This document shows, piece after piece, positions 45,602-54,755 of a stretch of 64,000 bases of DNA; the first letter of the stretch is position 1, and each line of letters starts with the position of its first letter. Under the pieces are notes generated by a model that ran no database searches, was not told the DNA's origin, and saw only the letters and a list, made by a program, of their open reading frames with translations. The position numbers and the translations under genes were made by a program. The stretch is from Propioniciclava soli (GTDB taxonomy: Bacteria > Actinomycetota > Actinomycetes > Propionibacteriales > Propionibacteriaceae), in NCBI RefSeq assembly GCF_014858005.1, contig NZ_JACYOT010000011.1:1-64000 (forward strand). Reading direction: 5' to 3'.

Positions 45602-47043
45602 GACGCCCTCCCCGCCAGCGCGAGCAGCGCGTCGAGGTCCACGTGGGTCACCACCGCGTCTGCGAGGCGCTCGATCATGGCCTCGCGCAGGGCGGCATGA
45701 CCGGGGGCGTCGGCATCGGGCCTCCAGGCCGACCCACTCAGCGCCGCGACCTCCGCCAAGAACGCCACGCGGAACGCGTCGTCCTCCAGCGCCCCGTGCA
45801 CCAGGGTGCCGAAGGTGGCGCCGACGCGCACCCCGTCGAGAAAGGGCTCGTCCACCTCGCCGATCAGAGCGCAGTGCCCGTGGTGAATTTCATAACCGGC
45901 GACGTCACGCCCGCGCCACGGCCACGACGTCCGTGCCGTCACCTTCGCGCCGAAGGTCACCGCCACGGGCAAGATCCCCAGGCCCGGCACCTCACCCACG
46001 CCGGACTCGACCCCGTCGTCGATCGTGGCGGCGAGCATCTCGTACCCGCCGCACACCCCGAGGGTCGGGCGTCCGGCCGCGTGACGCTCCCCCACCACCG
46101 CATCGATCCCCCGGGCGCGCAGCCACGCCAGGTCGGCCACCGTGGCGCGCGTGCCGGGCAGCACGAGCAGGTCGGCGGCCGCGCAGACGGCGGGATCCGC
46201 CGTCACGACCACTCGGACGCCGGGGGTGTGGGCGAGCGCGTCCACATCGGTGGCGTTGCTGATCCGCGGGAGCCGGACGACGGCCACCACGAGATCGGCC
46301 CCGTCAGCGCTCGGTCGCCAAGGACCCACGGTCAGGGCGTCCTCGGAGTCGAGCCACACGTCGTCCAGCCAGGGCAGGACGCCGAGGCACGGCAGACCGG
46401 TGCGACGGCTGATCTCGTCCAACCCCGGGGCGAGCACCGACGGGTCGCCGCGGAACTTGTTGATGACATAAGCCGCGAGCAGCGCCCGGTCGTCGTCGTC
46501 CACGAGCGCCCACGTGCCGTACAGCGAGGCCAAGACGCCGCCGCGGTCGATGTCGCCCACCAGCACGACCGGGAGGTCGAACCGGCGTGCCAGGCCGAGG
46601 TTCACATAGTCGCGGGCCCGCAGATTGATCTCGGCGGGCGATCCCGCGCCCTCCACCACCACCAGGTCGTGTGCGGCGGCCAACCGCTCGTACGCGGCGA
46701 AGGCGGCCTCCGCGAGGTGGGCGCGTCCGGTGGCGTACTCCCCCGCCTCGAGCGTGCCGGCGGGGCGTCCGTCGAGCACGACGAACGCCCGCCGGTCCGA
46801 CCCGGGCTTGAGCAGCACCGGGTTGTGGCTGGCCGAGGGCTCCACCCGCGCCGCTTGCGCCTGGAGGTACTGGGCGCGGCCGATCTCGGCGCCGTCCGCG
46901 CACACGGCGGCGTTGTTCGACATGTTCTGCGCCTTGAACGGAGCCACGTCGATCCCCCGACGCACGAACGCGCGGCACAACCCCGTGACCACGAGCGACT
47001 TGCCGGCGTCCGAGGAGGTGCCGGCGATGAGTAGGCCGCTCAT
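45598..47043 (-). CDS. cobQ: Cobyric acid synthase (glutamine-hydrolysing)
   Basis: 481 residues. The N-terminal synthetase domain has a GTSSDAGKS P-loop-like motif and GIDVAPFKAQNMSNN; the C-terminal glutamine amidotransferase domain has the Cys in LGVCGGYEML and the His in YEIHHGH. It amidates four carboxyls of the corrin ring. I chose ATG 47043, which matches the family N-terminus; the frame extends to 47244 without support. Confidence 0.94.
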   Translation of the reverse strand: MSGLLIAGTSSDAGKSLVVTGLCRAFVRRGIDVAPFKAQNMSNNAAVCADGAEIGRAQYLQAQAARVEPSASHNPVLLKPGSDRRAFVVLDGRPAGTLEAGEYATGRAHLAEAAFAAYERLAAAHDLVVVEGAGSPAEINLRARDYVNLGLARRFDLPVVLVGDIDRGGVLASLYGTWALVDDDDRALLAAYVINKFRGDPSVLAPGLDEISRRTGLPCLGVLPWLDDVWLDSEDALTVGPWRPSADGADLVVAVVRLPRISNATDVDALAHTPGVRVVVTADPAVCAAADLLVLPGTRATVADLAWLRARGIDAVVGERHAAGRPTLGVCGGYEMLAATIDDGVESGVGEVPGLGILPVAVTFGAKVTARTSWPWRGRDVAGYEIHHGHCALIGEVDEPFLDGVRVGATFGTLVHGALEDDAFRVAFLAEVAALSGSAWRPDADAPGHAALREAMIERLADAVVTHVDLDALLALAGRAS

Positions 47044-47324
47044 CGCGGACGGGGCGGGGTCGGGTGCACAGACATGGATCCTCACTGTCGAGATGGCGCG
47101 TCTCGAATCGTCGGGACCGACGCCCGTGAGTTCCTGACTGCCACCCTGCGGCGATCCGCAGGATGTCCACAGTGGCGCGACCGTGCCGGCTCTCCCCGGC
47201 TTCCTCACGTGGGCAACGGTGGTTCGTGCGTCAGTCTGGCACACGCCGCCGGAGCGCGGGGGCGTCGGCGGGCCTCGGCCGATCGGGTGGGTCGGACGCC
47301 GGGCGGCTCGGTAGGCTTGGGCGC
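47044..47324. other. cobQ-DUF1707 divergent intergenic region
   Basis: 281 bp without a convincing gene; it carries both promoters. No cobalamin riboswitch elements (B12 box GCCACTG-like) are apparent. Confidence 0.4.
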
Positions 47325-47927
47325 ATGGCCCAGCAGCACCACAGGCGCCGGTTCCGCGCCGGTGATGCCGATCGCGACGCCATCCTGCAGGTGCTGAACG
47401 AGGCCCACGTGGCCGGACGCCTCGGGCTCGCCGACCTGCGCTCCCGGCAGGAATCAGCGCTGCACGCCGTGTACGTCGACGAACTGCCGCCGCTCGTGGA
47501 CGACCTGCCGGAGGGCTCCGCCTGGGCCAGCGACCACGGCTCCCACGCCCTGGCCGCGTCCCGGGTCGGAGGCTCGGTGGACGTCAGCCCGGCCGGCCAG
47601 TCCTGGACCTACACCGTCATGACCGGACGCCGCGTCGACGTTGCCCCCGGAGAGACGGTGCGCAACCTCGCGGTGCTGGGCGGCGACTCCATTCACCTCG
47701 GCGCGGCGTTGGGCCCCGGGGTCACGCTGATCCTCGAGGTGCCCACCTTCTTGGGCGGGCACACCCTGTTCGTCCCCGCCGGCGTCCGCGTGGTGGAGGA
47801 GACCCAGGGCGTGCTCGGCGGCAACACGGTGCGCCGCAAGGCCCAGGGCGACGGCTCGCAGGGCACGTTGGTGCTGCGCGGGCGCCAGATCATGGGCGGG
47901 CACACGGTTCGGCTCGAACGGCCCTGA
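47325..47927 (+). CDS. DUF1707 SHOCT-like domain protein
   Basis: 200 residues with an N-terminal DUF1707 domain (AGDADRDAILQVLNEAHVAG, RLGLADLRSRQE) and a C-terminal beta-rich region (FLGGHTLFVPAGVRV, GRQIMGGHTVRL) similar to cell-wall-active-antibiotic-response/DUF2154-type domains. No membrane helix. Such proteins are common in actinobacteria, with unclear function. ATG 47325 is divergent from cobQ and convergent with the CbiX/CysG gene. Confidence 0.8.
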   Translation: MAQQHHRRRFRAGDADRDAILQVLNEAHVAGRLGLADLRSRQESALHAVYVDELPPLVDDLPEGSAWASDHGSHALAASRVGGSVDVSPAGQSWTYTVMTGRRVDVAPGETVRNLAVLGGDSIHLGAALGPGVTLILEVPTFLGGHTLFVPAGVRVVEETQGVLGGNTVRRKAQGDGSQGTLVLRGRQIMGGHTVRLERP

Positions 47928-47945
47928 CCGTGGGGCCGACGCGGG

Positions 47946-49196
47946 TCAGCGCTCGGTGAGGTCCCAGGACTCCACGGCGGCCACGGCCACATCGCGCGCG
48001 GCGGCCGATCGTCGGGGGTTGCGATGCCCCACCACACCGATGGTCAGGCCTCCGGCGGTGCCGGACGCCGGCGTCCAGGCCGTGCCGCCGGAGGCGTCGT
48101 CCCCGCGCACGCAGAAGATGCCCTGTGCCTCCGCCCAGGCGGCCACCCGGGCGTTGACCTGGGGCTCGTCAGTCAGCGCCTGGACGTAGCGCGCCCCCTG
48201 AAGATCCTCCATGGTGAATTCCTTCTGCCGCCAGGTGAGGGCCCCGGCGGCGGCCAACTGGGCCAGCTCCGGGGTCACCCGTGGCGCGACCACCACCACG
48301 GCGGCGTCATCGGCGAGCAGGCGCGGGACGCGGCGGGAGGCGACGGCGCCGCCGCCCACCACCACGACGCGGCGGCCGGCCAGGGCCAGGCCCACGAGGT
48401 GGACCGGGGCACCCGGCGCCCCTCCGAAGCGTGCTGCGCTGCGGTACCGATCGGCCACGATGGCGGCCAGCGCGGTGGGAGTCAGGGGTGGGGCCAGACG
48501 AACGTCGACGTCGGTGTGCGCGGCCCGCCAGGAGTCCAGGGCGGCACGCGTCTCGGCGTGGAGCCCGCCGGTGCCCAGGCCGAGGACACCCACCACGATC
48601 TCACGAAATCCGAGAGCAACGGCGCTGGTCAGGGCGTCAATCAGGTCGGGGCGTGCCGTCCCCCCGAGGAAGGCGGTCAGCCCCAACCCCCACAGGCCCT
48701 GCTCCACGACGAGGCGCGCCGCCCGCGCCTGCGCCGCCCGCCCCTCGGGTGTGCCGACCCCCGGCCCGAGCACCACCGAGGCGACGCGGGACGGGCCGGC
48801 CCCGGTGACGGACCGCAGGCGGCTGCCCAGGTCGTCCGACAGCCGGGGGTCCCCCGCCGGTGACGTGGTGTAGGCGACCTCGCCGACCAGGTCATCGGCG
48901 ACGCCCCGGCGTGCCCTGCCGCGCACCGGGCGGGCCGGTTCCACCCGGGCGATGATCGCGTCGAGGCCGTGGCGGTCACCCTCGGTCAGGAGGGGGACGA
49001 CCACCATGCTCTTCGCGCTCCCCAGCGCTTCCCGGACTGCGTCGGCGAGGGACGAAACAGAGCCATTGATGAATCCGACCATGACCCTGACGTCGGGGAG
49101 CGTCTGGGCGAGGACGCCCTGCAGCGGTTCGACCTCCGCCGCGTGCTCGGGGCCATCGCAGGCGCCCGGAACGGCCAGGACGAGGGCGGGCTTCAC
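47946..49196 (-). CDS. CbiX-like chelatase and CysG-like precorrin-2 dehydrogenase fusion
   Basis: 416 residues. Residues 1-240 resemble sirohydrochlorin chelatases (VVVPLLTEGDRHGLDAII keeps the second metal-ligand His), but the usual N-terminal AHGS motif is replaced by VPGACDGPEH, so activity may differ. Residues about 255-416 form the NAD-binding siroheme synthase domain (VVVVGGGAVASRRVPRLL). The two activities oxidise precorrin-2 and insert metal. GTG 49196 overlaps the cbiB stop. Domain order and coupling with cobalamin genes support a role in tetrapyrrole metal insertion. Confidence 0.8.
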   Translation of the reverse strand: MKPALVLAVPGACDGPEHAAEVEPLQGVLAQTLPDVRVMVGFINGSVSSLADAVREALGSAKSMVVVPLLTEGDRHGLDAIIARVEPARPVRGRARRGVADDLVGEVAYTTSPAGDPRLSDDLGSRLRSVTGAGPSRVASVVLGPGVGTPEGRAAQARAARLVVEQGLWGLGLTAFLGGTARPDLIDALTSAVALGFREIVVGVLGLGTGGLHAETRAALDSWRAAHTDVDVRLAPPLTPTALAAIVADRYRSAARFGGAPGAPVHLVGLALAGRRVVVVGGGAVASRRVPRLLADDAAVVVVAPRVTPELAQLAAAGALTWRQKEFTMEDLQGARYVQALTDEPQVNARVAAWAEAQGIFCVRGDDASGGTAWTPASGTAGGLTIGVVGHRNPRRSAAARDVAVAAVESWDLTER

Positions 49197-50224
49197 CGGT
49201 CGGCCCCCCGCCCTCGGCGAACGGGACGCTGCGCGCGGGCTCGGGCGAGCCAGCCCAGGCACACGGCGCTCACCAATCCGGCCGACCACGTGACGGCCGT
49301 CACCAAGAAGGCCGCGCGGCCGACGGCGACGGCGTCCGGGCGGGGGTGGCTGGCCGAACCCAGCAGGCCGCGTACCTCCACTCGCTCGCCGTAGACGTTG
49401 GCCCCGCCCAGCTGAACTCCGAGCGCACCGGCCCACGCGGCCTCGCACCACCCGCCATTGGGGCTGGGGTGGTCATGGGCATCGCGCAGCACCGTCCGCG
49501 CAGTGTTCCACGTGGAACCACCCACCGCCGGCGCCCAGCCACAGGCCAACGCGGCCGTGACCCGGGCGGGAACCCAGTCCAGCACATCGTCGAGGCGTGC
49601 GGCCGCCGTGCCGAAGTGCCGATACCGGGGAGTGCGGTGGCCCACCATGGCGTCGAGGGTGTTGGCACCGCGGTGCACCAGGAGGCCGGTCACGCCGCCC
49701 ACGCTTCCCCAGAACAGCGAGGCGACAGCCGCATCGGCGGTGTTCTCGGCCAGGGACTCCACCGTCGCGCGGCCCAGCTCTCCCCCGTCGAGCCCTGTCG
49801 GGTCCCGGCCGCACAGGTGCGGCAGGCGTTGCCGGGCTGCCATCATGTCATCGGACGCCAACGCTGCGGCCAGCAACCGCCCTTCCCGGGAGAGGCTACG
49901 GGCTCCGACGCACACCCACGTGGTCAGAGCGGTGGCTGCCATGGCCAGGAGGGGGTGACGACGCGTCCCGGTGTCCACGAGAAGTCCGAGCACCGCGACC
50001 GGGGCCAGGCTGAGAGCGGTGTGCGCCACGCCACGCGCGCTGGAGTCGCTGTACAGCCAGCGTTCGACCGTGCTTGACCAGGCGCCGAACCAGGCGACGG
50101 GATGGTGGCGTTCGGGATCGCCCCAGGCGGCATCGACAGCAAGGCCGAGCAGCAGTCCCAGACCGCGCGCCGTCAGGAGCGAGCGGCGCCTGGAACGGTG
50201 AACACCGCGTCGCTCGGCGTCCAT
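49193..50224 (-). CDS. cbiB: Adenosylcobinamide-phosphate synthase CbiB/CobD
   Basis: 343 residues with membrane helices and the family motifs DAAWGDPERHHPVAWFG, ATVESLAENTADAAVASLFW, GGANTLDAMVGH-like HRGANTLDAMVGH, and SPNGGWCEAAWAGALGVQLGG. It attaches the aminopropanol arm to cobyric acid. ATG 50224 has GGAGGAG upstream. One parS-like palindrome (49504-49519) lies inside the gene. Confidence 0.92.
   Translation of the reverse strand: MDAERRGVHRSRRRSLLTARGLGLLLGLAVDAAWGDPERHHPVAWFGAWSSTVERWLYSDSSARGVAHTALSLAPVAVLGLLVDTGTRRHPLLAMAATALTTWVCVGARSLSREGRLLAAALASDDMMAARQRLPHLCGRDPTGLDGGELGRATVESLAENTADAAVASLFWGSVGGVTGLLVHRGANTLDAMVGHRTPRYRHFGTAAARLDDVLDWVPARVTAALACGWAPAVGGSTWNTARTVLRDAHDHPSPNGGWCEAAWAGALGVQLGGANVYGERVEVRGLLGSASHPRPDAVAVGRAAFLVTAVTWSAGLVSAVCLGWLARARAQRPVRRGRGADR
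49504..49519. promoter_or_regulatory. parS: parS-like ParB-binding site within cbiB
   Basis: TGTTCCACGTGGAACC contains the 14-bp perfect palindrome GTTCCACGTGGAAC, two symmetric changes from the parS consensus TGTTTCACGTGAAACA. It is about 1.1 kb upstream of parA. Confidence 0.7.
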
Positions 50225-50555
50225 GCCACTCCTCCCCCGATTCCCGCCGCGAGGCCGCAGCTGGCCTTGGTGGTGCGGTCTGCTCACCTTAACAGGGCGT
50301 CGATGGGGACACCCGGCAGCTGGGCTATATACCGATAAAACGATATGACAAAGGGGTTTGTCGACACGCAGCGCCAGTGGTGCTGCCCGAGAGTGGGAAG
50401 GTGCCGCTGTTGTCGTTCAGTTGCGGGTCTCACGGCGAGGACAGCTGACCAAGGTCCGCGAGATGGGTAGTGTTCACGCAGTATCGCGGTCGAGGACGGT
50501 CACGCGGCTCGGCGTTCCGGGCCGATGGACGCCGTTGCTGAGGGGGAATCCACAC
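50225..50555. other. cbiB-parA divergent intergenic region
   Basis: 330 bp with no gene. It contains an AT-rich island (50325-50347, TATATACCGATAAAACGATA) with two CGATA repeats, a plausible parAB promoter or regulatory site. An in-frame extension of parA to 50358 exists but lacks a ribosome binding site, while GAGGGGG lies before ATG 50556. Confidence 0.5.
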
Positions 50556-51464
50556 ATGACAGAAGGTGCAGCGCGTCGCGCCGCCTACGACGAGCCGGAG
50601 TTCGGGGCCAACGTGCCCGACGCCCCCGATGACCTGGCTATTGACGTTCCACGTGAAACCCCGACACTCCCCCAGCCCGACGCGCCCCGTGTCATGGTGG
50701 TGGCCAATCAGAAGGGCGGGGTCGGCAAGACCACGACCGCGGTCAACATCGCCGCAGGATTGGCCATGGGGGGCCTACGCGTCTTGGTCGTCGACATGGA
50801 CCCCCAAGGCAACGCCTCCACGGCGCTGGGCGTGGACCACGAGGAAGGCACCACCGGTGCCTACGAGGTGTTGGTGGACGGGCATCCGTTGGTGGATGCT
50901 CTCCAGCGGTGCGCCGACATCCCCGGGCTGTGGGTGCTGCCCGCCACCATCGATCTCGCCGGAGCTGAAGTCGGTCTGGTCGCCACGGTTTCACGTGAAA
51001 CGCGGCTCCGCAGCGCGCTCGACGTGTTCTTTCGCGATTTCTATGTCGATTACGTCATCATCGACTGCCCACCCTCACTGGGCCTCCTTACCCTCAATGC
51101 GCTCGTGGCAGCCAAGGAGATCATGATCCCGATTCAGTGCGAGTACTACGCGCTGGAAGGTGTCACGCAACTGCTGCGCACCATCAACCTCGTCAAGGGC
51201 CGCTTGAACGACGAACTCACCCTCACCACCGTGGTGCTGACGATGTTCGACGGGCGGACGAACTTGTCGTCCCAAGTCGCCGACGAGGTACGCACGCATT
51301 TCGCACGTGAGGTGCTTGACACCGTCATTCCTCGGTCCGTCCGTATTGCCGAGGCCCCCAGTTACGGCCAGACCGTGCTGACCTATCAACTCGCGTCCGT
51401 TGGGGCGCAGGCCTATCACAAGGCTGCCGTCGAGATCGCTGAGCGAGGCGTCGGTGTCCACTGA
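50556..51464 (+). CDS. parA: Chromosome partitioning ATPase ParA (Soj)
   Basis: 302 residues. The first 50 are disordered; Walker A is [14 protein letters not shown] (about residues 53-66), followed by [15 protein letters not shown] and [17 protein letters not shown]. With ParB it segregates origins. Two parS sites lie inside the gene. parAB form an operon with 68 bp between them; rsmG, usually adjacent, is 13.5 kb away on the same strand. Confidence 0.96.
   Translation: MTEGAARRAAYDEPEFGANVPDAPDDLAIDVPRETPTLPQPDAPRVMVVANQKGGVGKTTTAVNIAAGLAMGGLRVLVVDMDPQGNASTALGVDHEEGTTGAYEVLVDGHPLVDALQRCADIPGLWVLPATIDLAGAEVGLVATVSRETRLRSALDVFFRDFYVDYVIIDCPPSLGLLTLNALVAAKEIMIPIQCEYYALEGVTQLLRTINLVKGRLNDELTLTTVVLTMFDGRTNLSSQVADEVRTHFAREVLDTVIPRSVRIAEAPSYGQTVLTYQLASVGAQAYHKAAVEIAERGVGVH
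50645..50660. promoter_or_regulatory. parS: parS site within parA
   Basis: CGTTCCACGTGAAACC matches the parS core GTTYCACGTGRAAC with one asymmetric change; within the first 35 codons of parA. Confidence 0.8.
50988..51001. promoter_or_regulatory. parS: parS site (perfect core) within parA
   Basis: GTTTCACGTGAAAC is the exact 14-bp parS core, a complete palindrome. ParB nucleates here and spreads, loading SMC. Confidence 0.92.
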
Positions 51465-51532
51465 CAGCGCTGGCACGCCCTGCGCCGTCCACCCAGCGAG
51501 GCGCACCTGCGCCCAGAAGAGGAGAGAGCACC

Positions 51533-52552
51533 ATGGCAAACAAGCCGCGTAGTGGCCTGGGACGGGGCCTGGGCGACCTAATCCGGCCCACGAGCGCTCC
51601 GTCGGAGCCCTCCCAGGCAAGCCCGGGCCGAATCACGGACGCCGCCTCGACCGGACACCCGGATGGCACAGCGGCGGCTGGCCAGGGCCGCGCGACGACG
51701 GGGACGAACAGGGGTAACGAGGCTGAGGCCCTCGACCTCGTTCCGGCACCCAGCGGGGCAGCGTTCGCCGAGATCGAGATCGAGCGGGTGACGCCCAACC
51801 CGAAGCAGCCACGCCAGGTGTTCGACGAGGACGATCTGGCCGAGCTGAGCGCGTCCATCGCCGAGGTGGGTCTGCTTCAACCCATCGTCGTCCGTCGTGC
51901 GGGAGGTGACTACGAGCTGGTGATGGGGGAGCGTCGCCTGCGCGCCAGCAAGCTGGCCGGCCTCGCCACGATCCCAGCCATCATTCGGGACACCGACGAG
52001 CACGATCTTCTCCGTGACGCCCTGCTGGAGAACCTGCACCGGGCGCAGCTCAATCCGCTGGAGGAGGCTGCCGCCTACCAGCAGATGTTGGACGACTTCG
52101 GGTGCACGCAGGAGGAGCTGGCGGCGCGGATCAAGCGGTCCCGGCCCCAGATCTCCAACACCATCCGCCTCCTGCGTCTCCCGGCGCCCGTGCAGCGTCG
52201 CGTCGCAGCCGGGGTGCTCTCCGCCGGGCACGCGCGGGCCCTGCTGAGCCTGGAGGATCCGATGGCGCAGGAGCGGCTCGCGCAGCGGATCGTGGCCGAG
52301 GGGCTCAGCGTCCGAGCGGTGGAGGAGCTGGTGGCGCTGGGGGAGCGGGAACGCGTCGGCCGGCGCCCGCGGGCCGTGCGGGCCCCGTCCCCGCGGGCCG
52401 AGACCCTGGCGTCCACCCTCACCGACAGTCTCGACACGCGGGTGGCCGTGCAGATCGGCAAGAACAAGGGCAAGATCACCATCGAGTTCGCGGGGGAGGA
52501 CGACCTGGAGCGCATCCTCACCGTGCTCAGGCAGGGCGTGCCCACAAACTAA
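51533..52552 (+). CDS. parB: Chromosome partitioning protein ParB
   Basis: 339 residues. N-terminal basic [17 protein letters not shown] (ParA-interacting), then a disordered region, the CTP-binding ParB domain ([20 protein letters not shown] and [13 protein letters not shown]), the helix-turn-helix ([31 protein letters not shown]) and a C-terminal dimerisation part. ATG 51533 follows GAGGAGAG. Confidence 0.97.
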   Translation: MANKPRSGLGRGLGDLIRPTSAPSEPSQASPGRITDAASTGHPDGTAAAGQGRATTGTNRGNEAEALDLVPAPSGAAFAEIEIERVTPNPKQPRQVFDEDDLAELSASIAEVGLLQPIVVRRAGGDYELVMGERRLRASKLAGLATIPAIIRDTDEHDLLRDALLENLHRAQLNPLEEAAAYQQMLDDFGCTQEELAARIKRSRPQISNTIRLLRLPAPVQRRVAAGVLSAGHARALLSLEDPMAQERLAQRIVAEGLSVRAVEELVALGERERVGRRPRAVRAPSPRAETLASTLTDSLDTRVAVQIGKNKGKITIEFAGEDDLERILTVLRQGVPTN

Positions 52553-52580
52553 CAAGTCGATAAATGTACTGAACCGGGAA

Positions 52581-52602
52581 CCCCGGGACAGTGGCCCCGG
52601 GG
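52581..52602. terminator. GC-rich stem-loop after parB
   Basis: CCCCGGG (52581-52587) can pair with CCCGGGG (52596-52602) around an 8-nt loop between the convergent parB and DUF3817 genes. There is no T-run, so terminator function is likely but not certain. Confidence 0.4.
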
Positions 52603-52625
52603 CGAAGGTCACCCGGGACGACCGC

Positions 52626-53015
52626 TCAGGCGGGGGGAGTCGTCTCGACGGGGCTCTCGACGGCGGCGAGGCGCTGCCGGACATCGCGGGTGGCGTTGTG
52701 CTCGGCCCAGAACGAGAGGAACGGCACGGTCCCGGCCGCCGCGATGATCAAAAGCCGTAGCCAGGGCCACTTCACGCGGTGCCCGAGATCGTAGGCCGTG
52801 ATCAACAAGAGCATGTAGAGCCAACCGTGGGGCATACCGGTCAGGGTCACGACCAGGTCGTTGCCCGCCAGGTACTTCAGGGGCATCCCGACCAGCACGA
52901 GCACCGCGAGCAGCACACCGACCACCCAGGCCATCACGCGGTACCGCATGAGGGCGCCGGTGACGCCCGGCACATCCTGGGGCTGCAGCGGGTGGGTGTC
53001 CAACGACATGCTCAC
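52626..53015 (-). CDS. DUF3817 integral membrane protein
   Basis: 129 residues with three membrane helices (MAWVVGVLLAVLVLVGMPLK, GWLYMLLLITAYDLG, LRLLIIAAAGTVPFLSFW) and the DUF3817 motif MPHGWLYMLL. GTG 53015 overlaps the SURF1-like stop (GTGA); ATG 53009 is an alternative start. Function unknown; often beside SURF1-like genes in actinobacteria. Confidence 0.85.
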   Translation of the reverse strand: MSMSLDTHPLQPQDVPGVTGALMRYRVMAWVVGVLLAVLVLVGMPLKYLAGNDLVVTLTGMPHGWLYMLLLITAYDLGHRVKWPWLRLLIIAAAGTVPFLSFWAEHNATRDVRQRLAAVESPVETTPPA

Positions 53016-53764
53016 GGGGTGGGCGTCCTCTCCTGGTCGTTCGGTGGGGTCACGTCCCTCAGCTCGGTGCGGGCGGCCGCCTCGGCGTCCAGTCGATCGC
53101 GGCGCCCCATGCCGTGCGCGATGCGCACGCTCATGCCGAGCGCGAAGGCGGCGAACACCCACCACTGGAGAGCGTAGCCACTGTTCCGCGCGGCGCCCTC
53201 ACCCTCGGGCAGGGCGACCGGAGCCACGGCCAAACCCTGGTCGGCCGATTCGTCGGCCGTCAGCGTGATGAAGCCGGCGGCGAGTTGCTGGGGCCACACC
53301 TGGGCGAGCGCCGGCATGCGCACGGAGGCGATCGTGCCGGGCGGGGTGCCGTCGACGTCCCCCTCACCGGGGAGGAGCAGGCCGGTCTCGGTCTGGGGCC
53401 CGGTGGGCGGCTCCGGCACCGCCCCGCCGTCCGCCACGAGGCCCCGCACCACCGGCAGGACGCGGCCGTCGGGCAGTTCCAGGGCGGTCAGGACGCGAAA
53501 CTGCCCGTCGGTGGGCAGCAGCAGCTCCTGGCCCGGCAGATACGTACCGGACGCGATCACCTGCTTGCCGTACACGTCACCGGTGACCTCACCATCGGTC
53601 ATGTTGTCCGCGAGCTGCACCGGTGGCTGGGCGGCCCGGTCGGCGATGCCGCGGTTGCCGGAATCCACGAAGACCTGCATCTGCCACAGCCCGAGCAGCA
53701 CCATGACGAACGCCACCACCGCACCGGCGGTCACGAGCAAGATCTGCTTCAGGCGGGTGCTCAT
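53012..53764 (-). CDS. SURF1 family protein (cytochrome oxidase biogenesis)
   Basis: 250 residues with an N-terminal membrane helix (LLVTAGAVVAFVMVLLGLWQ), an extracytoplasmic domain (YLPGQELLLPTDGQFRVLTA, VVRGLVA) and a C-terminal helix (YALQWWVFAAFALGMSV). SURF1 aids assembly of haem-copper oxidases. The start overlaps the ddl stop (ATGA) and the stop overlaps the DUF3817 start. Confidence 0.9.
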   Translation of the reverse strand: MSTRLKQILLVTAGAVVAFVMVLLGLWQMQVFVDSGNRGIADRAAQPPVQLADNMTDGEVTGDVYGKQVIASGTYLPGQELLLPTDGQFRVLTALELPDGRVLPVVRGLVADGGAVPEPPTGPQTETGLLLPGEGDVDGTPPGTIASVRMPALAQVWPQQLAAGFITLTADESADQGLAVAPVALPEGEGAARNSGYALQWWVFAAFALGMSVRIAHGMGRRDRLDAEAAARTELRDVTPPNDQERTPTP

Positions 53765-54726
53765 GCCGAGGCGCTCTCCTCCCGGCCCCGCGCGGCGGCC
53801 ACGAGCGAGGAGCAGATCTCCTCGAACGACACCCCGCTCGCCTCGATGGCGAGGGGGAGCAGGCTGGTGTCGGTCATGCCGGGGGCAACGTTCACCTCGA
53901 GGAAGTACGGGGTGTCGTCGCGGATGATGAGGTCGGTGCGGGAGACGTCCCGCAGCCCGAGGATCCGGTGCGCCTGCACGGCCAGGTCGGCGCAGGCGTC
54001 CGCGACGGCCGCGGGCAGGTCGGCCGGGGCGCTGAACCGGGTCTGCCCGGCGGTGTAGCGGGCCGCGTAGTCATAGGGCCCGCTGACGGGCTCGATCTCG
54101 ACCGCCGGCAGGGCGGTGGGTCCGTCGCCCAGATCCACGACGGAGACGGCCACCTCGCGGCCCTCGATGAACTCCTCGACGATGGCGACCTCGCCGTAGC
54201 CGAACGCCGTCACGATGGCGGCGGGCAGGGCGTCCGCGCTCTCGACCCGGGTGCAGCCCAGCGAGGATCCGCTCTGCGCGGGCTTGACCATCATCGGGAA
54301 CCCGATGCCGGACGCCAGCGCCTCGACCAGGGCGTGGGCCCCGAGCTCGCGGAACATGTCCTGGGGGAGCGCGGCCTGCCGCGGCGTGGCGAAACCGGCG
54401 GCGGCCACCAGCGGCGTCGCGACCGCCTTGTCGAACGCGATGTGCGAGGCCCGGCCGGTGGAGCCGATGTAGGACACGCCCAGCACGTCGAGCACCTCGC
54501 GCAGGGCCCCGTCCTCCCCGGCCCCGCCGTGCAGCACCGGAAAGACCAGCGGGTCGTCCGCGTCCGCCAACACCGACAGCAACTGACCGTTCACGTCCGC
54601 CTCGAGGACGGTGTGACCCGTCTCGCGGAGCGCCGTGGCAACCCGCCGACCTGAGCGCAGCGACACCTCGCGTTCGTGGGAGAGCCCTCCGGCGAGGACG
54701 ACGACGGTTCCAGTGGGATCGGCCAC
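53761..54726 (-). CDS. ddl: D-alanine-D-alanine ligase
   Basis: 321 residues, ATP-grasp: VVVLAGGLSHEREVSLRSGR, HGGAGEDGALREVLDVLGV (substrate region), FPMMVKPAQSGSSLGCTRV (ATP lysine) and the metal-binding YFLEVNVAPGMTDTSLLP. It makes the D-Ala-D-Ala dipeptide of peptidoglycan. GTG 54726 follows AAGGAG at good spacing. Upstream lies the aminotransferase gene. Confidence 0.94.
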   Translation of the reverse strand: MADPTGTVVVLAGGLSHEREVSLRSGRRVATALRETGHTVLEADVNGQLLSVLADADDPLVFPVLHGGAGEDGALREVLDVLGVSYIGSTGRASHIAFDKAVATPLVAAAGFATPRQAALPQDMFRELGAHALVEALASGIGFPMMVKPAQSGSSLGCTRVESADALPAAIVTAFGYGEVAIVEEFIEGREVAVSVVDLGDGPTALPAVEIEPVSGPYDYAARYTAGQTRFSAPADLPAAVADACADLAVQAHRILGLRDVSRTDLIIRDDTPYFLEVNVAPGMTDTSLLPLAIEASGVSFEEICSSLVAAARGREESASA

Positions 54727-54755
54727 GGTGTGCTCCTTGGCTGGTGGTGAGGGGG

